The notes under the pieces are model-generated. The model did not search any database. It saw only the letters and a list, made by a program, of their open reading frames with translations, and was not told where the DNA came from. Shown piece after piece: positions 1-19,803 of a stretch of DNA of 64,000 nt. The DNA is taken from the NCBI GenBank assembly GCA_946811695.1, contig OX328123.1:30843899-30907898 (forward strand), read 5' to 3'. Positions within the stretch are counted from its first letter, which is position 1. The number at the start of each line of letters is the position of its first letter. Made by a program: the position numbers and the translations under genes. Origin of the DNA: Gonocerus acuteangulatus. Lineage: Eukaryota; Arthropoda; Insecta; Hemiptera; Coreidae.

Positions 1-376
1 GTCTCTCCATCATAACATGGGACTTATTGCCTCTTCTTTGGCATTGTCTTCAGGGCCTTCCTAAACAAAGGATCTTTGTCATAATCCCTGGTTGTCCTTA
101 TAGTCAGCTGTCTTCCTAAAGATCAATCTCATGCTTCTGCCTTACTCTCACACAAAACCAATGGCATCAAGTATTTCACCAAGCTGCAAATTCCAACCTG
201 GAGATGAATGGTTCAACAAGCCTCCTGCAAGATATACTTTTCCAACACCAAACTGAATGCGTTTCTCCTATTTAGTTTGCACAAATTTTCCCTCAGTTTT
301 TCTAAGAGAAAATTGTGGAATTTCTTGTTGAAGAGTTTTCTGTAGAATCTGAAATTTCTTAAGAACTGTTTGGATC
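1..376. other. AT-rich stretch, nothing recognised
   Basis: No coding exon, RNA gene or repeat structure was recognised between the left edge and the first MITE. It could hold part of an older degenerate repeat. Confidence 0.5.
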
Positions 377-643
377 CATGGGCGTATGTACAAAATAATT
401 TCCGAGGGGGCTGGGAAAATTTCAGGGGGGGGAGGCTGAGACCACTTCCAGTGTATGGAATACTAACAATTTAGATCTTGGAAGAGTTTCAGCCAACTTA
501 AATGCTATTACACCAAAAATAGAACATGTTTTATGAACTAAATGATCTTATTTAATTTATTTTTAAGGGTTTTATGAAATTTTAACGGACCAAATCAAAA
601 TTTCGGGGGGGGGGGCTGCAGCCCCCCCTTATATACGCCCATG
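377..643. mobile_element. MITE-1, complete copy
   Basis: Short non-autonomous DNA element of 267 bp. Its ends are inverted (catgggcgta at 377; the complement tacgcccatg ends at 643). G-runs near 425-435 and 605-615 are part of the family, because related copies at 41576-44181 (interrupted) and 46771-47009 carry C-runs in the same place. No coding capacity. A convincing target duplication was not found: flanks tttggatc and tttggtca agree only in five bases. Superfamily unassigned. Confidence 0.7.
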
Positions 644-2703
644 TTTGGTCAAAGGGACATTTAACTGAATGGCAGTGATAACTTCAACAATTGGATCAAG
701 GATGTGAACTAGTTTCCCTACTCGGACCCAAAATACTCTGCCATCAAGAAGCTAAATTTCTGGTAAGTTTTCCGCTTCCTGTAATGTTAGTACTGTGTGG
801 GCATAATTTCAAATAATATTAACAAGGATCACAAACCACTTAAAATGGTTTTGAACTATAATAAACATTAAAATTGACACCTGATAAGTGTTTTTTTTCC
901 CAACAGGTATAATTTTTTTAATTTAAATAAATCCTAGGCTTCATTAAAACTTTGTTTAAATTAATTAACCTTCTCCAATGTAAAAGTAATAATGAAAATT
1001 CATAATTATGCATCAAGTTGTAAATACCCAGACCAACTTTTAATTTTCTTTAAAATATTACTGGGTAAGTATTAATGTTTATTTAGTTTTTATGATCAAA
1101 TGGGTAAGTTTCAGTACTTCTTTGCACCAAGAAATTGTATAAAGCTCAAAAACTGAAAATACCCACTTTTTGGGTATTTACCTTCCCTATAGCTAAATAC
1201 CCAATTTATATTTACCTACCCACTGGGTATTTACCCGGCCCACATCACTGCTACCATATAACTTTTTTTTAGAATTTTTTCTTTATGGACTAAAATTCTT
1301 CCTTAACTAATCAAAAATGATATCCAAGAGTATGTATAGAAAAAATATTCTTAAATGGGCAAAGTGAATGCTGTGCTGATTTGGAGATAATTTTTTAAGT
1401 GACCTTTGATTGGTCCTTTTTTAATTGCTAAGTTTTTTTGGTCCTCCTTTAATAAATTTCAAAATTAAAACCCATTTTGTTTATCTTCATTACAAAAAAG
1501 TAAGAAAAAAATGAACATTAAACTTTGAAGCAGTTTCTCAAAACTATGTTTTTCAAATCGGGCAATACTCTTGACGTCTTCAATATTGCCCGATCAACTT
1601 CAAATTCTAACTGCCGTTCCCTCATGATATTTGCTAGTAAGTAAGAATGATTTTTTTCAATTCATTGAATTATAACAATTTTATGACCGATTTTTTAAAT
1701 AGAAAATGAATAATTGTTCACAATTTTCGAAAATATTAATATTTAAAAAAAAAAATCATATGTACTTTACTATATTTAAGCTCCTTCTTTCGAAATAATT
1801 TTAGTTTTTCATTGTAGATTAAAAAGAGGGGTTCTGTTTGACACGGCGCTGCCATTATTTTTTTTCGAAGAATTGAAACGTATTTTTTTTGGATATATTA
1901 ACATCCCATATAAAACGTTTGATATTTAAAGATTGAAAAATATAGATTTATTTGTTGATTATAATTACGAGAAAATTACTTTGATTTTGATCGCATAAGG
2001 TTGTATTACCCCTTAAGAGTTGACATTTTTAATATTACAGCTTAAATGCATAGACATAGAAATTTCTGGAACTTCAAGCACTTTTTTCTCTGCCTGAAAT
2101 TAATTATTAATATTAATTTCGAACCATTAATGATAAATTAATCGAAACCTATTGTACCTTTTTAGCAGGACATGTATTAGGATTTTGAATGGTTATACTC
2201 TAAGATTTGGAGGTACATAAAAATGGATACTAAGCCCAAAATTACTCATAATCTAATATTTAAAAAAAAATTAAACTCGACTAAATAATATTAATCTTAG
2301 TTCGCATAAATATGAAAACATGTTAAATCTCGTCACTAATTTTTGAACAACCAAAACTTTCTCAAACGGTTAAATATATCCCCTTGAAAGTGGTTTCATT
2401 CAATTACCCATGTTGGTTGATGTGAAACCATAAGGACTATGACTCTCAATGTGCTAATTTTGCCCTCCTCAAAAATAAAATAATAATCTCGATTCCACTG
2501 TGGTTTATGGGTGGCAAAACACATTTCTTCAAGGATGTTGTATCATGCAGCCATCATAAGTGGAGTTTCCTCTCACAGGGAAGGAAGAAACCTAACAAAA
2601 AAGGGGACACCGGACCAAGAGTAGCCAAATCCACCATTTCTTTCATCAGATTCTATTTTAATGGCCTAAGTTACTCTGAAGTAAAATATTATGATCATAT
2701 AAA
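644..2703. other. AT-rich non-coding stretch
   Basis: No gene recognised. Two small structures are visible: reiterated copies of a gggtattta motif around 1120-1235, and an 11-bp inverted repeat atcgggcaata / tattgcccgat at about 1557-1596 with a loop of about 17 nt. The 80-codon ORF at 2507-2749 runs into the following MITE and has no family resemblance. Confidence 0.5.
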
Positions 2704-3025
2704 CAGGGTGTCTACTACTTTTGTGAAAGCCAATTTCGGGATATTTTAATGATTTGAAAAGCAAATTTCATGCTCATTAAAAAGAAAATAATTTCAATCA
2801 AAATGAAAAAGCCTTAACAATTGGCCTTGTGTATAGAATTTCGATATTTAAGTCTGCATATATTACAAAAACGGCGACAATTACGAATGTGCCGAAGTAC
2901 TGGGATTACGTTACACTCCGGTAAGAACTTAAATTTCGTGACTTGGTTTCAAAATTCATGACTTTTTCGTGCCCTATTTTCAATTTCGTGACATTTTCAT
3001 GACTTTTCGTGCAGTAGACACCCTG
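2704..3025. mobile_element. MITE-2, hAT-like (CAGGGTGTC ends)
   Basis: A 322-bp element with inverted ends cagggtgtctac and gtagacaccctg. It is flanked by the direct repeat ataaa on both sides. Related copies are at 40993-41432 and, truncated, at 16150-16240. The cagggtg terminus resembles the larger hAT element at 26485-28590, so a hAT relationship is inferred; a clean 8-bp duplication was not seen here. No coding capacity. Confidence 0.65.
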
Positions 3026-4049
3026 ATAAACTAAAGAATCCATTGAAGTAAAGCAGAAAACTATGAAGTTATTTTTCTTCCAGATTTATTAACAATGTAC
3101 TATCGTCTATTTATTTTGAATAAATAAAATATACACAGTTATTGTAATTATAATAATATCCAAATGATTGAAATAATATCAATGTCAGTAAACTGAGAGG
3201 TTCTAACAATAGGTATACAAATAACGAAATTACAAATGAAATAATAATAGTAGGAGTCTTCATTGAGATACAAACAAAGCTTAATACATAAATAAATTAA
3301 AATAACGAGATAGACTTAAGTTATGGCTGACTGGAGAATTAATGTTTCCTCACTTTCAGAAAAATGATTGTACCAATATTATTCAATGAATACATAGAAA
3401 TTACCAGGGAGCAACAATATTTGTATGAAGCTTGCAGATGAACAAATAATGCCAAGGTAATAATCGCAAAATAGACTGAATTAACTATAGAGAGCTCAAT
3501 TGGCAAAATGAATAATTTCTAGGTAAAAAAAATGTAACAAAAAAAAAAAAGGATTTATTTTGTATAGCGAAAATTTATACCAATTAACTTGATCGACAGA
3601 AGGAACTACCTCCTCATGGGAAATGGTAGGGTGACTGCATTTTTACACAATCTTACAATACAATAAAATAAAAAAAGAAGAAAAATGGCTGCTCTTCACA
3701 GAGTACATTCATTCGCGCACATTCGGTCATGAAACACAACAGAGCCACATTTAACCAACAATTCATTATTTACAAAAATATTAACTGTTACTCAAACATT
3801 AAAAAAAGGAGGTAGACCCTATTTCTTAACATTTTTTTACAAGCTAACTCTTTTAAGGCCATAAATACATTTAAACAAATATGGTCTAAAATTACATATA
3901 TTGTTAGACATTTTATTCTTGAGTTCTGGTCGAACATTAATTTTTTCCCTTATATTTATCATTTGTTTTTGAATGCGATATAATTTGAAACATTTAACTG
4001 TTCTTCCAAACATCGTTAACTTAAAAGTGATAAAATGGTAGGCTGATAT
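3026..4049 (-). other. Probable Ran 3' UTR and downstream flank
   Basis: AT-rich sequence directly downstream of the Ran stop codon on the minus strand. Several minus-strand AATAAA signals (tttatt on the plus strand) occur, for example near 3108-3113, so the UTR may reach about 3.1 kb. The poly(A) site cannot be fixed without transcript data. No other gene seen. Confidence 0.4.
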
Positions 4050-11571
<7,522 letters not shown>

Positions 11572-12272
11572 TTATTTAATATCTAAATATAAACAACATA
11601 AAAATTATTCAGGGGTTTGTGTATGAGCTTGCATTATTACATTATAGTAACTAATAAGTGAATGTTTGTATGGCATAGCACACTGGACCATGTGCAATAA
11701 AAAAACTCCTGTGTTATACATAGAGTTTGTGGGATGAATTGGGAGATTAATGTTATTTATATTATTAAAGTAGTTGCTGTAATTTTAGCTGCATAAAACC
11801 TTGATTGTAAGGTGTATTTCATTACACTCCTATCAGTCGTTCAGCATGTTTTAAAACAATTTCATAATGAAGTAATGATACTAAGACCATTAACAGTCGA
11901 GCAGGGAGTAATTCACGTATGAAAACGTGTAGTTAACTATGAAAAAAATGCTAACTTCTAAAGTCAAGGCAATGAATAGAATCTGAAGAATATAAAGAGT
12001 CGGGTCTTAGGCGTAAGAGAAACTAAAGGTGATTTAAGTCTATGGATAATAATAAATTCATGAAACAAACACAAAGATTAAACCAATAATGGCGCCATTA
12101 CATGAAGAAAACAGGCACTCGTGCCGACAAAGACCAGGAAAACGAAAGACAGTACATAAAGCCATCAAATGAGAAATGCACATAAGCCAAATCGTTATTA
12201 AAACAGTCGAATAGTCAACAACAAAAGCTTAATTAGTTAAAACCTGTATAACTGCAAAAGTAAGAACTTACC

Positions 12273-12320
12273 GCTTCTAATGGAACCAACGGTCTACTAT
12301 GGCGTTCCACACGAGAGCCA
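12273..12320 (-). other. Possible non-coding first exon of Ran
   Basis: On the minus strand a strong donor (gcg|gtaagttc, exon end 12273) lies upstream of the Ran coding exon, and an acceptor sits just before the ATG at 11583-11584. This suggests a spliced 5' UTR with a ~690-nt intron. The upstream edge is arbitrary because the transcription start is unknown. Confidence 0.45.
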
Positions 12321-12680
12321 GAGAAGAAACAGTATGGCGCACACATGCTATAGAAATATGATATGGAATTATAAAATGCTCTTATAGCTATAAATTGCTT
12401 ATTATTTTGATACATACATTTTTTAATTTTTATTTAGTTAGTTTATTTAAGCATTGAGGTCAAATTTTCTTATTATGTTTGATATATGAATTCTTAATAA
12501 TATTCAATTCTGCGCATGCGTGAATTTACAGACGGCAATGCAGGAAAGTATCGATTTTTACTGTAGCCGAGTTAGTATCTTGCGAGGCAAAGTGTGATGT
12601 CGCTTGTCTGAAGTACAGTGCATGGGATTTTTCGTGTCGAGATAGTCGAAGTTTAGTTAAGTGTTTCTAGGGATTTGAAA
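12321..12680. promoter_or_regulatory. Divergent promoter between Ran and Syntaxin-1A
   Basis: About 360 bp separate the likely Ran first exon (minus) from the Syntaxin-1A ATG (plus). The right half (about 12510-12680) is less AT-rich than its surroundings. It carries the palindromic tgcgcatgcg at 12511-12520, close to the NRF-1 consensus found in many housekeeping and bidirectional promoters. No TATA box is convincing for either gene. The Syntaxin 5' UTR probably occupies about 12540-12680. Promoter function is inferred from gene arrangement and motif only. Confidence 0.6.
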
Positions 12681-12713
12681 ATGACGAAGGATAGATTAGC
12701 AGCGCTGAAAGCA
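12681..12713 (+). CDS. Syx1A: Syntaxin-1A exon 1 (coding part)
   Basis: ATG in context gaaaATGa. It encodes [11 protein letters not shown] and ends at a gtaagta donor, phase 0. A separate short exon carrying only the N-peptide is typical of syntaxin-1 genes. Confidence 0.92.
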
Positions 12714-13588
12714 GTAAGTATTTAATTATTTACCTAGTTTTATAGGACTTTATTATTTTTCCTTTTACGATATTCAGATTTTTAAAAATTTTGATATTTA
12801 TTTGATCACTAATACAATTTCTATTTACCAAGATTAACTAAAATTTAATTTAATTTATTTTTAATTGCCTGTCAATTGGACATTTAGTTTACTTATATGT
12901 TAGTCTGCACTACATTGACTAATAGTTTTAATTTTTGGGAAACCCCACCCCTTGATTTCAAACTTATAATATTGTGGGGGTCAGTATATTCTGATATTCA
13001 ACATCAACAGGGATGAACCTGATGACAGCTAAAACAGTGAAATATCTGTCAAATATATTCTACTACAGAATTATTAATTTTGACAACTTCAAATTAATTA
13101 GTCCAGTGTAATATTAAATTATGCTTTGCTTTTCTTAAGAACAATTATTATTGATTAAGATACTTGTTGGACCTAATTTCCTTTTTTGACTAGTGATTAT
13201 AATAAAATATTTTTAAGAAAAAATATTTAAAATCACTTATTTTAAGCATTCTCATTAATTAATAAGCTTTATTTTTTTTTATTGTTACCCATAGCAAACT
13301 TTTGTTGTTTTTTTCTCATTTTCTATGATCTATATTGACAATTTAAAATTTTATTTTTTTGATAAAATTTAGTGATGAGAAATAAACTAAAAATGAAATG
13401 TCATTGCAGGCGCAAAGTGATGATGATGATGTTCCTGACGACGTTGCTGTCAACGTTGAAGGACGTGAAGGATTCATGGATGAGTTTTTTGCCGAGGTAC
13501 TTATATTTATAATTTTTTTTTTCAATGTTTGGATTGTTTTAAGTAAAAATGCAGTAAAATCGTAATTTGTTTCATGTATTTATATGTA

Positions 13589-13651
<63 letters not shown>

Positions 13652-14886
13652 GTGTAAAATTATTTCTAATGTGTATTTGTAAAACTTTTCATTGGAGGTC
13701 TGTTTTTTAAGACCTTGTTGTGGTGAACAATGCTTCTTTAAAATAAAATATTCTATTAAATTATGTTTGCAATTTTGTCTACATCATTATATACCATTAT
13801 TTTAAATTTTTTAAGTGAGCGAGGATTCCCCTTCTTCAAATTATTCTTTTTGATTTTTTCTTTTTTTAAATTTCTTAAAATCTCAAAATAAAATGGCCAT
13901 TTTCAAGTTTTGAGTGTTTTTAATAAAATAAAATTTGTTCCTTATTATACATTTTTATGTTGTATATCAAAAAATGTCAATGAATACCTTTGAAAATATT
14001 TAGGAGTGTGGCTTATCTAGATAACGGTATCACAGTAACATTAGTATTATCATCATGAAATAAGGGAAATCATGTTTAATGTGATCTGTATTGTCCATTT
14101 AGGAACATTTCTATTTTAATTTAATTAATGGCAGACCCCCTGGGAAGATGCATAGTTATAACGTGTAGGCTTTGTAATAGATTATTGAAACTCCAGCAAT
14201 GAATTTTACAGTTTTTTTGTGAATATATACAGGATATTTTTTTGGTGCTTTCTCTGTCTGACATATATTGGTCTAATGTTAAATCTAAACAGGGAAATGT
14301 ATATGAAATAAGAAATTTTAAGCTATGCCATATTACTTTTTTTCATTTGTTTGTAAAATTGAATATTGTACAGAGAAATATATCATTATCGGGTGGATTA
14401 AATTAATGTAACATTAGGAAATTTGTTTACGCGAGAAAGTAATTTTATTACACTAAACTATGGTTTTAGCAATTAAACCAATATCTAAGAAATTTATTTA
14501 TATAAATTATTTATATAACAAACTTCAAAACCTGTGTAATTTAATTAATTAATTTTGTCCACCAAGTTTTCTAAATCTTATTTGCTGGGACTGCTTTTTT
14601 TTTTGACGAGTTTATGCAAGTATAGAAGGTCATGGGAACTCAAATTTTATATATTTCACTGTACAATAAAGAGGATGCTCACTGGATTTTAAATTGATAG
14701 CGCCTCTGACGTTTAACTGGTCTTTAAAACCTAATTAATTTTGTTTTAATGAATGCAAGAGTTAATCATAATAATTTATTGTTTAGGTCGAAGAGATAAG
14801 GGAAATGATAGACAAGATCCAAACAAACGTTGAAGAGGTGAAGAAAAAACACAGCGCTATTCTCAGTGCTCCACAAACAGATGAAA
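12681..14886 (+). CDS. Syx1A: Syntaxin-1A, N-terminal exons 1-3 (partial)
   Basis: Plasma-membrane Q-SNARE that pairs with SNAP-25 and synaptobrevin in synaptic vesicle fusion. Coding exons: 12681-12713, 13410-13496, 14787-14886, with GT/AG junctions and an open joined frame of 73 complete codons plus one base. The start [18 protein letters not shown] and the block [18 protein letters not shown] are diagnostic of Syntaxin-1. The region covers the N-peptide that binds Munc18 and the start of helix Ha of the Habc domain. Missing here are the rest of Habc, the SNARE helix and the membrane anchor. No matching exon was found downstream to 64000, so the next intron may exceed 49 kb. The gene is intact as far as visible and head to head with Ran. 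Confidence 0.93.
13410..13496 (+). CDS. Syx1A: Syntaxin-1A exon 2
   Basis: 87 nt (29 codons) after a cattgcag acceptor, ending at a gtactt donor, phase 0. It encodes [16 protein letters not shown] through MDEFFAE, including the acidic linker before helix Ha. Confidence 0.93.
13590..13648. repeat. (TG)n(TA)n microsatellite in Syntaxin intron 2
   Basis: A short TG run followed by about 48 bp of TA. Confidence 0.9.
14787..14886 (+). CDS. Syx1A: Syntaxin-1A exon 3
   Basis: 100 nt after a gtttag acceptor, ending at a gtaagtc donor in phase 1. It encodes [12 protein letters not shown] through SAPQTDE, helix Ha of the Habc domain. Confidence 0.93.
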
Positions 14887-16149
14887 GTAAGTCATTCCCT
14901 TTATCTCAAGTGCTATTTAATCATGTGTATAATAGAGCTCTTTAAAGATTTATTGATCCACTCATTGGAGTGACAAATGAATGAGCCGAGGAGATCAGTC
15001 CTCTTAATGCTCATTTAAAGTAGTCTTTATTGATACTATTAGCTTTTTATTATTTTTTTAATCTTTTATGTACCTGTTGTCTTCCTTCTTTTGGTTAAGT
15101 AATTAGTCAATTAAACTTATCAATTTTTTTTTTCAAATTTAATTTTATGCTTTCTCAAACTTTAATTATTGCCCTTCTGATTTGTATTTTACCTGTCTTT
15201 ACTTTTATTTTGTAAATTTTCTAATTTTTGTTACTAGTATTTTACACAAATATTATTTAATAAATTTAAATGTATGTAAGTCCCTTTCTAGGTAATTATA
15301 TATATATTACAATTCAAGAAGGACAATTAACAAAGATTATTGATTTACTGTTTTAATTTAACTATAAACCATTTTATTGAGCTCGACAAATGTTATATGT
15401 CTGCAAAAAAAACAATAATTTTCATAAAAGGGGTAATATTGTTACACTGTCTTGGCCAACGTTTCGTAAAGATTTATTTACTTTGTGATCTCAGAGAGGA
15501 AAAGATAGTGAATAAATTGAGGCATAATTCATCATCTGTCTATTTAAAAAAAAATTATATATTTGCAGCAAACAAATAAATAAAAATAAAATGGAGACAA
15601 AAAATCATTAACTACTGTTAAAGATAATTGCAGACCAGATATTTACACAATTTTCTATTATCTGCTACAATTTATTTAAGATTTGTAGGCTAGAAATGTT
15701 AAGACTGAGTTTATATTCTGAAAGGTGAGCTCCAAAAAAATAAGTTCTTTAATTTTTAATGATTTTATTTTTACAACTTACTGAGTTATTTAAAATTCTA
15801 TTTTAACCTAGAGTAAGTTTTGGATAAATTTACAAATTTGCAAATTTATTTCATCACTTTCAGAGTTTTTTGGAAAATTCCAGGGGGGATTTTTAGTATA
15901 ATCATTTCTTCACTTCTAAAATTAATGTAACTATTCTCTCTAGCATAAGATGTATATTTTATGCAGTCTTATTTTTATTTATTTATTTTTTTTTTTGTTG
16001 GCACCGACATCTGGGCCATTAGCGCCCGCAGTCTTATTAATAGTTTAAATATATGTATGTCAAAATTGTAAGCCTATAGATAGCATGGTAAACCGTGTAA
16101 GATAACAAATAACTTTAAGCTATTAGTTACGGCTTTTGCTTTTTGATTG
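14887..16149. other. AT-rich sequence, presumed Syntaxin-1A intron
   Basis: No exon recognised. The 79-codon ORF at 15340-15579 has no family resemblance. A fragment at 15985-16031 matches the 3' end of the tRNA-derived SINE described at 56943-57135. Confidence 0.5.
15985..16031 (-). repeat. Fragment of tRNA-derived SINE tail
   Basis: Carries the shared 3' body motif (gacatctgggccattagcgc on the plus strand) next to a T-run. The tRNA-like head is absent. Confidence 0.45.
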
Positions 16150-16240
16150 ATATTATTTTATTTTTAATGTGCATGAAATTTGCTTTTCAAATCATGAAAA
16201 AGTCCCGAAATTGGCTTTCACAAAAGTAGTAGACACCCTG
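16150..16240 (-). mobile_element. Truncated MITE-2 copy
   Basis: Matches one end of the 2704-3025 element in inverse and finishes with gtagacaccctg at 16240. The other end is missing. Confidence 0.6.
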
Positions 16241-16694
16241 TATATAGAGGGGGTTATTGAAAGGATCTCGTTGGGGGTTGAAGTAACTGGTGATTCAAAA
16301 CAGTCATGATAGTGTAAGGTCTCTAGTGATATTAAAGACTCAGCTCTAAGTGAGACCTGGATATTCATAGGACTGAGACAATTTTACATCCATTTATTAT
16401 TGACAAAGAATTGGTCTGAGAAATAGATAAAACATTGGCATTCTGAGAGGGGGGGGGGGGTGGTTGTGGATGAAGATTCATGAGATATGGAGATATAATC
16501 AGACTAAGATAGGACAGTTGAACATTGAGTGACTGTGTGATAACCATGGTTATGGTAACATAAAGAATGGTGATTGATGAGTTCTTGGTTGACCACAGGA
16601 TCAGAGAGGACAGGAGGAGATGAGTCAATTTACTTTGAGTCTGCGAGAACTCTGAACCTTTCCATCACTACTCATGTATGCTCAATGGCGAATC
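16241..16694. other. Non-coding stretch with a G-run
   Basis: No gene seen. A run of about 12 G at 16449-16460 is the only simple feature. The ORF on the minus strand (16365-16628) has no family resemblance. Confidence 0.45.
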
Positions 16695-17210
16695 TGCTCT
16701 TTTGATTCGGCTATAACTCGGAACAGTTCAATCCTTTTTACTCAAGAGTACTTATTCGTGAGTCCGTTCTTTTTGATTCGGCAATAACTCGGAACCGGTC
16801 AAACCGTATTACTCAAGAGTACTTATTCGTGAGTCCGTTCTTTTTGATTCGGCAATATCTCGGAACCGTTAAATCCGTATTCCTCAAGAGTTATAATTCG
16901 TAAGTCCATTCTTTTATATTCGGCATTATCTCGGAACCATTCAATCCATTTTACTAAAGAATACTTATTCGTGAGTATCGAGTCACGCTCATTCGTGAGT
17001 CCGTTCTGTTTGATTCTGCAATAACTCGGAACCGTTCAATCCGTATTCCTCAAGAGTTATCATTCGCGAGTCCATTCTTTTATTTTCGGCAATATCTCGG
17101 AACCGTTCAATCCATTTTACTAAAGAATACTTATTCGTGAATTACTCTCATTCGTGAGTCCGTTCTGTTTGATTCTGCAATATCTCGGAACCGTTCCATC
17201 CTTATGGATT
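16695..17210. repeat. 71-bp minisatellite, about seven units
   Basis: The marker gaac after ctcg occurs at 16721, 16792, 16863, 16934, 17029, 17100 and 17188: four intervals of exactly 71 bp and two longer ones (95 and 88) with short insertions. Units contain cggcaata-ctcggaaccg and cttattcgtgagtccgttct. Units have diverged, so this is an older array. Confidence 0.85.
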
Positions 17211-18848
17211 CGCTGAAAGAATTCCTTGTTACTCCATGGATGTTAGGAAAGGTGGCAACTAAAAGATAGCCCAACGCTAATGGACAATTCCATGCGCCGA
17301 AAAAAAATATCGAGAACTTTGAATGTGAAATGTTAAGAGTTCTTCGCTAAGATGTCACAGTTCCCTGCGAGTCGGTCATTTTGTCATATGAACAGGGACA
17401 TAAATGCCTTCCTTTCCCAGGCAATATCTGTCATCGGACTATATTTTTCCTAAGTTTGACATCCGCCGAGAATAACCAGTAGTCTCATTGGATTAATTAT
17501 CATTACTCCATTCTGACCGGCTAGGTTTATTAGTGCTATGATGGCGGGGGGCGTTGTAGAGATAACAAGGGGATGTGATGAGTGGGAGCCTATTGTATAG
17601 TCGAGCACCTACTTCCAGTCTTGGCTTGTCTCATCGCTTTTACCTCACCTCCTTGCCTCTTCACAACGCACTAGGGCTCTCCTCAACCAAGTCGGACCTT
17701 TTATATATAAATATATATTGCGAACCTAGTGTGATCTAACTGTAGTTTATTTTTAAAATGGCAGAGGATCTCATAATTAAAACAGTGGAACATCTGACTA
17801 GTATCCTCATTCTCTATTTGTTTCACGCTATATCTTGAATCTTCAGGAGCAATTTCTCTATATACCTTCCATAAGTAGGACCACCTTGGGGAAATTGATT
17901 CTAAACAGCTGATTGACTACGGCCATATTCATTTTGTCAGTCAGTAGCTCTACCTGTTGGAGGTCATTCTAGGTTAACGCTTAAGTGATTCGTATGTAGT
18001 GTAATTGCTACTGAAAAAAATTCTTGTGACGTAAAATATTTAGCGATCTTCATAAAGACGTCTAGTGATTAGTTGCCGTGTTTTGAAATAACAACCTTCC
18101 AGCATTTCTTAAGTAAATGATTGATAATTTAGTGCTACTGTCTTAAAGTAATTGTTGTTTCGGTTTATTACTAAAATAATGAACGTTGTACTGAGGTAGT
18201 ACATGATTCCGTTATCTCTCAAGGGGCCAGATCGTCAATTTAGTTTTATATCTTATTCTGCATTCAAGACTTAGTTCACCAAGCCTTAGAGCGTCCCTAT
18301 TACATATATCCATATTCCAGTTACACGTATTGATTGACTTCATAATGTAGTTTAATTCCCGAGGAAAAACTGAGAACCTCTTCATTGGACGGAAAGAACA
18401 ATATTGAAAATTAGGGCACCTTATTGTCCGGATGAGAAATGCGACAATCTCCTCGGCCGAAGAAATCTTTTACTTTATAATAGGACATTGTTACATTAGT
18501 TTTTTTATATTTGTATGCTTTCATGAGCGATATTCTGCAAAATCGTTCTCGGCGAGTCAAAAAGAACGTGTCTATGTACAGGAAGACACTTGCCAGAACC
18601 AAGCTTGGAGACTACTGTTGAGGGGTGGATAGGCTGCGAAGGACATTGGCATCAGTGGCCCTTCCGTTACACATGTACACTTGCGTGCCTAGCCTATCGT
18701 GAACCCAGGCTAGGGGGTGTCTTCCTGTTCACTTCTGGGCCACTAGGTCCTTCGCCTTGTTGAAGGGTTGTCACATGTAAATAGCCCGGTCCTAATTGCC
18801 AAGCCGTTTGTTTATACACTGTAAAAGTAGAAGCAAAATAAGAAATTG
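17211..18848. other. Non-coding stretch, nothing clear
   Basis: No gene recognised. 17345-17375 resembles 8800-8850. The two overlapping ORFs at 18411-18632 are on opposite strands and have no family resemblance. Confidence 0.45.
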
Positions 18849-18975
18849 TCAACGGTTCCCGTTAATCACCGAAGTTAAGCAATGTCGGGCGTGGCTAGTT
18901 CCTGAATTGGTGACCGGCCACGAGCTGTTGGAATTATAAAAGACTGGCAACCTTAAAAAAAAAAAAAAAAGAAAA
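18849..18975 (+). repeat. 5S-rRNA-derived SINE (copy 1)
   Basis: Contains the internal promoter region of 5S rRNA (atcaccgaagttaagcaat, then a tcgggcgtgg block and ggtgacc), followed by a non-5S body (ttggaattataaaag) and an A-rich tail. This is the architecture of a 5S-headed SINE (SINE3 type). Its 5' end is truncated, so it is not a functional 5S gene. Confidence 0.75.
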
Positions 18976-19412
18976 AAAGGGCCTTGGCCTCCATAATAAT
19001 CATTCGCCAATTGGTTTTATCCATGGATTTATAATAATAATAAAAAAAAAAAGAATGTCACCTAGCCACCGGAGATCTTTCTCTTTATCCTGGATTCAAG
19101 GAATTCTTGGTCGGCCTTGTCCTGTAGGTCCCATAAATGTCTGAGTGCGTTGAAATTTGGAAATAGAACTCACTGTTACAATTTTACATCTATACAACAC
19201 ATTGGATAACCAATATCCATGTTCAAGGATCTGCATATCCGTATTATAATTTGTAAATATCTTTAAAATGTGAGTAGCAGCAGGGCACGTGGGCATTCTA
19301 CGAAGTGCAAAAATTAGGTACACGGACAACCATTCGTGATTTTACTTGTTCCTTTGAAAAACGTAAAAGTACAAAAATGATTATTCGAATTTTATTTTTA
19401 AATACATGTGTA
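18976..19412. other. Non-coding stretch
   Basis: A-runs near 18957-18980 and 19040-19052. The 77-codon minus-strand ORF (19096-19329) is not recognised. Confidence 0.4.
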
Positions 19413-19530
19413 GAGTCTCCCCGCTATTCAGTGGTTAGCACGCTGGATTCTCATGTGGGAGTTGCGGGATAGACTTCTGCTTATGACAGGTCGAATTTTT
19501 CCACCGATGAACCCGCTAAAAAAAATCAGC
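19413..19530 (+). repeat. Divergent tRNA-like SINE fragment
   Basis: An A-box-like stretch (cagtggttagcacgctgg) is followed by ggattctcatgtggga and gttgcgggatagac, in the order seen in the head of the tRNA-derived SINE at 52831. The B box is degraded. Confidence 0.4.
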
Positions 19531-19803
19531 TAGACCAGAGGCTCTCAATCTTTTTTTAGTATTAGCCACAAGCACGTGATAATAGTGGTTTTACGTGCCT
19601 AAAAAACTATATGAATAAAAAGTATTTGATAATGATTAATTAGGCATGTGTTTTCTAGAAAAAGTACGAGTACTTTTGTATTTCTTTAATAAAACAATCT
19701 CATGGCATGTCTTACGTGATAGTACTTATGACATGCCATGAGGTTGTATTGACCACGTGTTTGTTGCCACTACTAAAAAAAGATTGAATGCCTCTGGAGT
19801 AGC
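19530..19803. mobile_element. MITE with an internal hairpin
   Basis: Inverted ends ccagaggc plus tcaatctttttttagta, with two mismatched bases between, and the complement on the right. An internal perfect hairpin at 19699-19742 has the stem ctcatggcatgtc / gacatgccatgag. No clear target duplication. No coding capacity. Confidence 0.65.

Noticed and set aside
13343..13525. Minus-strand ORF over Syntaxin exon 2
   Set aside because: Antisense shadow of the Syntaxin-1A exon.
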